A DNA stretch of 27,704 nucleotides. Origin: Caryophanales bacterium. GTDB lineage: Bacteria > Bacillota > Bacilli > Exiguobacteriales > Exiguobacteriaceae. The position numbers were made by a program, and so were the translations under genes. The notes beneath the pieces were generated by a model. It did not search any database. It saw nothing but the letters and a program-made list of their open reading frames with translations, and was not told where the DNA came from. Within the stretch, counting starts at the first letter, position 1; each line of letters starts with the position of its first letter. The stretch is taken from assembly GCA_902362975.1 (NCBI GenBank), contig CABIYO010000034.1:1-27704 (forward strand), given 5' to 3'. Of this stretch, positions 24,151 to 27,704 are shown piece after piece.

Positions 24151-24451
24151 ATAATAGGGTCTGGAAGACATACACCCCGAATATGGCTCCTATGACGACA
24201 ACGACGAGATTGACCCGGAGTAGCGCAAGCGTTGTAGCAACCACTCCTCCGAATAAGGCGGACGAGGTGGTGGTCGTGGAGGAAAGGATCCCCGGAAAAA
24301 TCAAACTAGCCAATACCGCATACGGGATAAAGGAAAGAAATCGTTTCATATATGCTGGTAACGCCAATTCCTTTAGCCAGAGTAGCGGGACGAGGCGAGG
24401 GAGGTACGTGACCAGTGCCAATCCTAGAACGAGCAAAAACAGCGATATCAT
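24149..24451 (-). CDS. azlD: AzlD, branched-chain amino acid export subunit
   Basis: A 100-residue membrane protein with four hydrophobic segments. TYLPRLVPLLWLKELALPAYMKRFLSFIPYAVLASLIFPG matches the AzlD family, the small partner of AzlC; together they export branched-chain amino acids or their analogues. Its ATG overlaps the stop of azlC in an ATGA, so the two are translationally coupled. No regulator (AzlB) is nearby. The 3' end lies in the bidirectional terminator. Confidence 0.9.
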   Translation of the reverse strand: MISLFLLVLGLALVTYLPRLVPLLWLKELALPAYMKRFLSFIPYAVLASLIFPGILSSTTTTSSALFGGVVATTLALLRVNLVVVVIGAIFGVYVFQTLL

Positions 24452-25179
24452 GTGACCTTTTCCTCCTTAAATAGAAAAGCACCGAATCCAGCTGCGACAA
24501 CGGTCGCGACGATGATTCGAATCCCGTCCGAGATGGGAAAGAGCGGCGTAATAATCCAATGAAGTATGGATTGAATAATGATAGCTAAACTTGCGACGAT
24601 GAAAACAGGACGAGTCGTTAATGATGGAACGAGTAATCCGATGAACATCGCATATAGTGCAATCCCCATGCTCGCCTGTAAGGTGCTCGGGAGACCGAAG
24701 GCGAGGAAGACCCCCATCCATGTCCCCACATTCCAAGCAAGAAAAGCGATTGTATTTAACCCGAGCACAAACATACCGGAGCGGGCCTCTTGACGAGTAG
24801 AGGCGATACTGAACGTTTCATCGGTCACACCGAATGCGATGGCAGCCAATAGTTTTCGAGATGTACTCTCAATCCGTTGGGATAGTGAGGCGGACATCAA
24901 AAAATGACGAGAGTTTAGAATGAACGTCGTCAAGATGATTTCCCAGTACATTGAACCGTTCATCAGAAGTTGTATAGTAATGAACTGACTTGCTCCGGCA
25001 AAAATCAAAAAGGACATCGATAATGTGATGGCGTTCGGTAAATTAAAAGATTGTGCCAAAAGACCGAATGCAATCGCAATCGGGATATATCCGATGGCAA
25101 CGGGAATGCCGGCCCGTAGTCCTGCATGAAACGTGGGTGGCGGTGACACGGGTGATGTGGAATGAATCGACGACGCCAT
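24448..25179 (-). CDS. azlC: AzlC, branched-chain amino acid permease
   Basis: A 243-residue membrane protein. The N-terminus is hydrophilic, then GLRAGIPVAIGYIPIAIAFGLLA, MSFLIFAGASQFITIQLL, LNSRHFLMSASLSQ and FGVTDETFSIAS are the hallmark motifs of the AzlC/YgaZ family. It forms the larger part of an exporter with AzlD. AAGGAGG lies six bases before the ATG. I see no clear promoter or leucine-responsive site in the 115 bases to the divergent CBS gene. The family also includes transporters that confer resistance to 4-azaleucine. Confidence 0.92.
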   Translation of the reverse strand: MASSIHSTSPVSPPPTFHAGLRAGIPVAIGYIPIAIAFGLLAQSFNLPNAITLSMSFLIFAGASQFITIQLLMNGSMYWEIILTTFILNSRHFLMSASLSQRIESTSRKLLAAIAFGVTDETFSIASTRQEARSGMFVLGLNTIAFLAWNVGTWMGVFLAFGLPSTLQASMGIALYAMFIGLLVPSLTTRPVFIVASLAIIIQSILHWIITPLFPISDGIRIIVATVVAAGFGAFLFKEEKVT

Positions 25180-25241
25180 GATAGCCCTCCTTGATCATTA
25201 AGGTGATTTCTATGTCATTCGGGATGAATGAACAGTTTCCT

Positions 25242-25267
25242 GCTCAAACGATAAAAAAAGAGGGTAT
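25242..25267 (+). promoter_or_regulatory. sigmaB-like promoter of the HEPN-like/CBS gene
   Basis: GCTCAA (25242-25247), 14 bases, GGGTAT (25262-25267): perfect -10 and four of six -35 matches to the sigmaB consensus. It ends 27 bases before the ATG. Confidence 0.45.
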
Positions 25268-25294
25268 ATATGTATCGTTAAGGAGGGTGGTTAC

Positions 25295-25996
25295 ATGAGT
25301 CGTGCTGAAGAATTTTTGGCATCCTATCATCGAATCGAGGATTACTTGAGTCGAGAGATGAGAGATGGTCAACATTTCAGTTTTAGCAACATGGTGAATC
25401 GGTTAGCGAAACAAAATCCAATCATCGATCGGTATAAAGATGATTTACATCAGATGAGTCAACTACGAAATGCCATCGTCCATGAGCGGCGGGAACCTGA
25501 TTTTATTATCGCAGAGCCACACGAGTCACTCGTTGCATTGATTTTAGAAGTGGAACGTGAACTCCTGCACCCACGTCTCGTCATTCCGTTATTTGCGAAA
25601 TCGGTGGTGACGTTTCAGTCCGAAGATTTTTTGACGGAAGTACTCCGGGAGATTCGAGATAAAAATTATTCGCAATTCCCGGTATATCATAACAATGGGT
25701 CTTGGCGCGGACTGTTGACGAAAAAAGGAGTGACCAGTTGGCTAGCCGAAACAATCGACGGGACCAACTTGTCACTCAAAGGAGTTCGGGTGAAGCACGT
25801 CCTTCACCACGATCCGCACATACGCCGGTATCGATTCATTCGAAAGGATGCGACCGTAATCGAGGCGCAGCAATGCTTTACCCAAATGAAAGAGGGCGCA
25901 CGATATGACGCCCTTCTCATTACAGGGACCGGAAGTCCAGATGAACCGCTGCTCGGCATCATCCGTCCTCAAGATTTATTGAACGCGCTCCGTTGA
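25295..25996 (+). CDS. CBS-domain protein with N-terminal RxxxxH (HEPN-like) helical domain
   Basis: A 233-residue cytoplasmic protein. Residues 1-95 are helical and contain LRNAIVHER, in which R58-N-A-I-V-H63 fits the RxxxxH motif of HEPN ribonuclease folds. Residues 100-233 hold two CBS-like modules (TFQSEDFLTEVLREIRDKNYSQFPVYHNNGSWRGLLTKKGVTSWL, then a second ending LLGIIRPQDLLNALR), which in other proteins bind AMP/ATP/SAM or c-di-AMP. The combination suggests a nucleotide-regulated RNA-binding or RNase-like protein, but a non-catalytic role is equally possible. The start has AAGGAGG. Its 3' end overlaps the convergent monooxygenase gene by 21 bases. Confidence 0.75.
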   Translation: MSRAEEFLASYHRIEDYLSREMRDGQHFSFSNMVNRLAKQNPIIDRYKDDLHQMSQLRNAIVHERREPDFIIAEPHESLVALILEVERELLHPRLVIPLFAKSVVTFQSEDFLTEVLREIRDKNYSQFPVYHNNGSWRGLLTKKGVTSWLAETIDGTNLSLKGVRVKHVLHHDPHIRRYRFIRKDATVIEAQQCFTQMKEGARYDALLITGTGSPDEPLLGIIRPQDLLNALR

Positions 25997-26314
25997 GGTG
26001 ATATGTTCAATGGCAACCTCATATTGGGTAACGGTGTTGCCGAGGACGATTGGTTTCACTTCTGAAGTCCCGTCATCACGTTTCTTATGGGCGTGCTTAT
26101 AGGCATTGCTGTCACGCCACTTCTCAAAGCTGTCTGCATCACGCCACGTGGTCATGATGACGACGTGATCCATCGCCGCATCAGACGTATCGGTCAACAC
26201 TTGCATGCGAACGAAGCCGTCCATCGTTTCAATCCCTTTCGTTGTTTCGAAGCGTGCTTTGACCGCGTCGGCTTTCCCTTTTTCAACGTCTAATTTGTTC
26301 ATCACAATCCACAT
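25976..26314 (-). CDS. IsdG/HmoA-type haem-degrading monooxygenase
   Basis: A 112-residue ABM-fold protein. N6 (MWIVMN), W66 and H76 fall at exactly the positions of the catalytic triad of S. aureus IsdI, and GFVRMQVL and MTTWRDADSFEKW are the family pattern. It should cleave haem to release iron, or act as a general ABM-type monooxygenase. The frame extends 12 codons further, but the upstream promoter TATAAT lies inside the extension and AGGGGGA sits eight bases before ATG 26314. Its 3' end overlaps the CBS gene on the other strand. No haem transport genes are adjacent. Confidence 0.85.
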   Translation of the reverse strand: MWIVMNKLDVEKGKADAVKARFETTKGIETMDGFVRMQVLTDTSDAAMDHVVIMTTWRDADSFEKWRDSNAYKHAHKKRDDGTSEVKPIVLGNTVTQYEVAIEHITSTERVQ

Positions 26315-26348
26315 TCCACATGTCCCCCTATACGAATAAGATGACTCC

Positions 26349-26377
26349 ATTATAACGTGAACAGGGAAATGCCTGAA
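26349..26377 (-). promoter_or_regulatory. sigmaA promoter of the haem monooxygenase gene
   Basis: TATAAT (26349-26354 on the minus strand), 17 bases, TTCAGG (26372-26377). It lies 35 bases before the chosen ATG. I find no Fur box. Confidence 0.55.
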
Positions 26378-26420
26378 AAAGGATGCTCACTCAACGACTG
26401 CTCCATCATTCTTCGAACGC

Positions 26421-27167
26421 CTAGTTTTTCTGCTTCATCATCGTCGCTTCAGTGACACCGACATAACGCAAATGCCAAGGTTCGTAATTGTATCCCGTAA
26501 TTTTCTCTTTTCCTTTTGAATAGCGGACGACAAATCCGTAGAGATGGGCGTTTTGAAGCATCCATTTCCCTTCGGACGATCGGTCGAAGGATTCATATAG
26601 CTCTAGACGCATGCGTTGACTCGTCATATCAACGGCGAGACCCGTTTGATGTTCACTATGACCGGGCCACATATTTTGAAGCATATGCGCCCCCACGTGT
26701 ATTGACGTAACAGGCATAAAGCGATTTTTGTGTCGAGTACGATCGATAGGCGCTAAGGGCGTATAACGTATGACCTTGCTTCCGACCGGCGTAATACAGT
26801 TTAGCCAGAGCGTAAGCTGCTTCCGCTGTCATCAAGGTCCGTTCACTCCCTTTTTGATAAACAGTTGGAATGGTTAACGTGACAAGTTGTGGGGAACGGT
26901 AAGTGGACGGGAGTGTATTCGCCTTGTTGACTAGTCGTAAACGGTCTGCATTCCGATATAGACGTTCGACCAGCTCCGGTTATAGGTCGTGTAGCGGACC
27001 GGGACGTTCGTTCGTAGCGTCTTAAGAATTGGAGAAGATTGCATGGCACGACCGTACAAATACGTCGTTTTAATCGTATAACCTGGTTGTGGGGACGAGG
27101 ATGTCGCTGTCACCGGCGACACTTGAAACAACAGCAGACAAATGACTAAAATACGCAAGGACTTCAT
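26421..27167 (-). pseudogene. secreted VanY-type D,D-carboxypeptidase with SH3-like domain, two frameshifts
   Basis: Three successive frames make one protein. Frame 1 starts MKSLRILVICLLLFQ (signal peptide to about residue 22), followed by an SH3-like domain (YTIKTTYLYGRAMQSS.., SWSNVYIGMQT) and ends at a TAG at 26931. Frame 2 continues LVNKANTLPSTYRSPQLVTL to ALSAYRSYSTQKSLYACYVN, typical of VanY/DacB M15 peptidases. Frame 3 ends the domain with PGHSEHQTGLAVDM (zinc His and Asp) and EPWHLRYVG (catalytic Glu and zinc His). Shifts lie near 26935-26942 and 26660-26668, neither in a long homopolymer. GAGGAGG precedes the ATG. As read, no active enzyme is made. Confidence 0.82.
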
Positions 27168-27340
27168 GGCAAAACGCCTCCTCGAGAGTTAGATGATGTT
27201 CCTTTTCCCTTTTTTCTGAAAGAGTGCACATCTTTTATCCGCCTACAGGTCGGAAGAGGATACGGCTTGGGCCCGATGAAGATGGCATGGAATCCGTTAC
27301 AATGAAAATAACGAATGAGATCGTAGAGAGGAGTGAGCGA

Positions 27341-27559
27341 ATGGAAGCTTTAATTGGGTTACCGCTCTTATTGCTCGTCCTATTCTTTGCCTTTTTATAC
27401 TTTAATATTAAAGGGCTATCGAATATGTGGAAGGACTATAATCGAACGAAATCGATGATTCCGCTTGGTTTTTTCATCGTCGGGATTATCGGGATTTTCA
27501 CAGGAGTGTGGACGTGGCTCGTCATTTTGATTTATTACGTCGTCCGACCGAAAGAATAA
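27341..27559 (+). CDS. small two-helix membrane protein
   Basis: A 72-residue protein with two hydrophobic segments (about 3-22 and 42-66) separated by a short loop NIKGLSNMWKDYNRTKSM. I do not recognise a family. The frame is open 39 codons upstream, but GAGAGGAGT lies close before ATG 27341 and the added part is not membrane-like. A TACAAT about 40 bases upstream may be its -10, with no good -35. The transposase end follows at once, so the IS may lie directly downstream of this gene. Confidence 0.7.
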   Translation: MEALIGLPLLLLVLFFAFLYFNIKGLSNMWKDYNRTKSMIPLGFFIVGIIGIFTGVWTWLVILIYYVVRPKE

Positions 27560-27560
27560 G

Positions 27561-27704
27561 AGGCTGGGACATAACTAGCCGGTTTTAAAGCCTTTTTGAT
27601 AAAAAGAGGGGTCCGGTCACCGATTTTCGGTGGTCGGACCCCTTCTTTGCACTTCCGCTGATGCCATTGGCGATGAACTTTCGTAGGTTCACCGCCATGA
27701 GGGC
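27561..27704 (-). mobile_element. 3' end of an IS element, continuing beyond the window
   Basis: The element ends at GAGGCTGGGACATAACTAG, a terminal sequence also seen (reverse-complemented, degenerate) at 86-104. On the minus strand it contains the last 39 codons of a transposase (stop at 27585-27587), and a near-perfect 35-nt hairpin at 27608-27642 that overlaps the coding sequence. Only the 3' end is in view. Confidence 0.6.
27585..27704 (-). CDS. transposase, C-terminal 39 residues (partial)
   Basis: The visible peptide begins ALMAVNLRKFIANGISGSAK and continues to FLSKRL before TAA. The MAVNLRKF element resembles the last core helix of DDE transposases of the IS1182/IS5 type; the family cannot be fixed from so little. 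The hairpin GGGGTCCG..CGGACCCC lies inside the coding region, so transcription would end close to or within the last codons. The rest of the gene lies outside the window. Confidence 0.55.
   Translation of the reverse strand, partial: ALMAVNLRKFIANGISGSAKKGSDHRKSVTGPLFLSKRL

Noticed and set aside
1..27704. CRISPR array, tRNA or rRNA genes, phage or toxin-antitoxin module
   Set aside because: No regularly spaced repeats, no tRNA-like cloverleaf or rRNA sequence, and no integrase or recognisable toxin/antitoxin pair were seen by reading; a tRNA scan was not run.

Overview
The window reads as chromosomal DNA of a low-to-mid GC Gram-positive of the class Bacilli. Signs are strong AGGAGG-type ribosome binding sites, frequent TTG/GTG alternatives, sigmaA, sigmaB-like and CcpA (CRE) sites, and Bacillus-type families (YwbE, YflT, Est30-like esterase, YhcR-like nuclease). 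An Exiguobacterium-like host is my best guess, but it rests on general impression and not on a marker gene. I see no rRNA, tRNA, CRISPR array, phage or integrase gene.

Left part (1-12 kb): an IS-end-like repeat with a strong hairpin; a minus-strand MFS transporter behind an operator-like 20-bp palindrome; a large-subunit catalase; a membrane-anchored protein of unknown function; a DadA-type FAD oxidoreductase; and a 1168-residue secreted YhcR-like nuclease. A 371-bp regulatory region then divides these from plus-strand genes: an Est30-type carboxylesterase and a GH13 alpha-glucosidase under a CRE-overlapping promoter.

Middle (12-20.6 kb): small genes (112-aa unknown, YwbE, a 55-aa lysine-rich ORF), then a decayed stretch with the C-terminal stump of an AGCS sodium:amino-acid symporter and a formate/nitrite transporter broken by two frameshifts. 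A VOC protein stands divergent to a tandem pair of GTPases, which are followed by a 2-hydroxyacid dehydrogenase. On the minus strand lie two YflT-type stress paralogs and an overlapping mgsA-membrane protein pair.

Right part (20.6-27.7 kb): a five-repeat MscS-related membrane protein behind a good sigmaB-type promoter; a HAMP/HD-GYP c-di-GMP phosphodiesterase split by one extra T; the azlCD exporter; a CBS protein with an N-terminal RxxxxH (HEPN-like) motif; an IsdG-type haem monooxygenase; a VanY-type carboxypeptidase with two frameshifts; a small two-helix membrane protein; and at the end, in inverted orientation to the left end, the 3' end of a transposase carrying the same hairpin repeat.

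The themes are envelope, osmotic and oxidative stress (catalase, YflT, MscS-like, CBS, haem oxygenase), carbon scavenging, and several genes in decay. The most interesting unknowns are the GTPase pair and the HEPN-like/CBS fusion. I did not find a clear, complete new system. Four broken genes between 12.9 and 27.2 kb raise the question of real decay versus assembly error.
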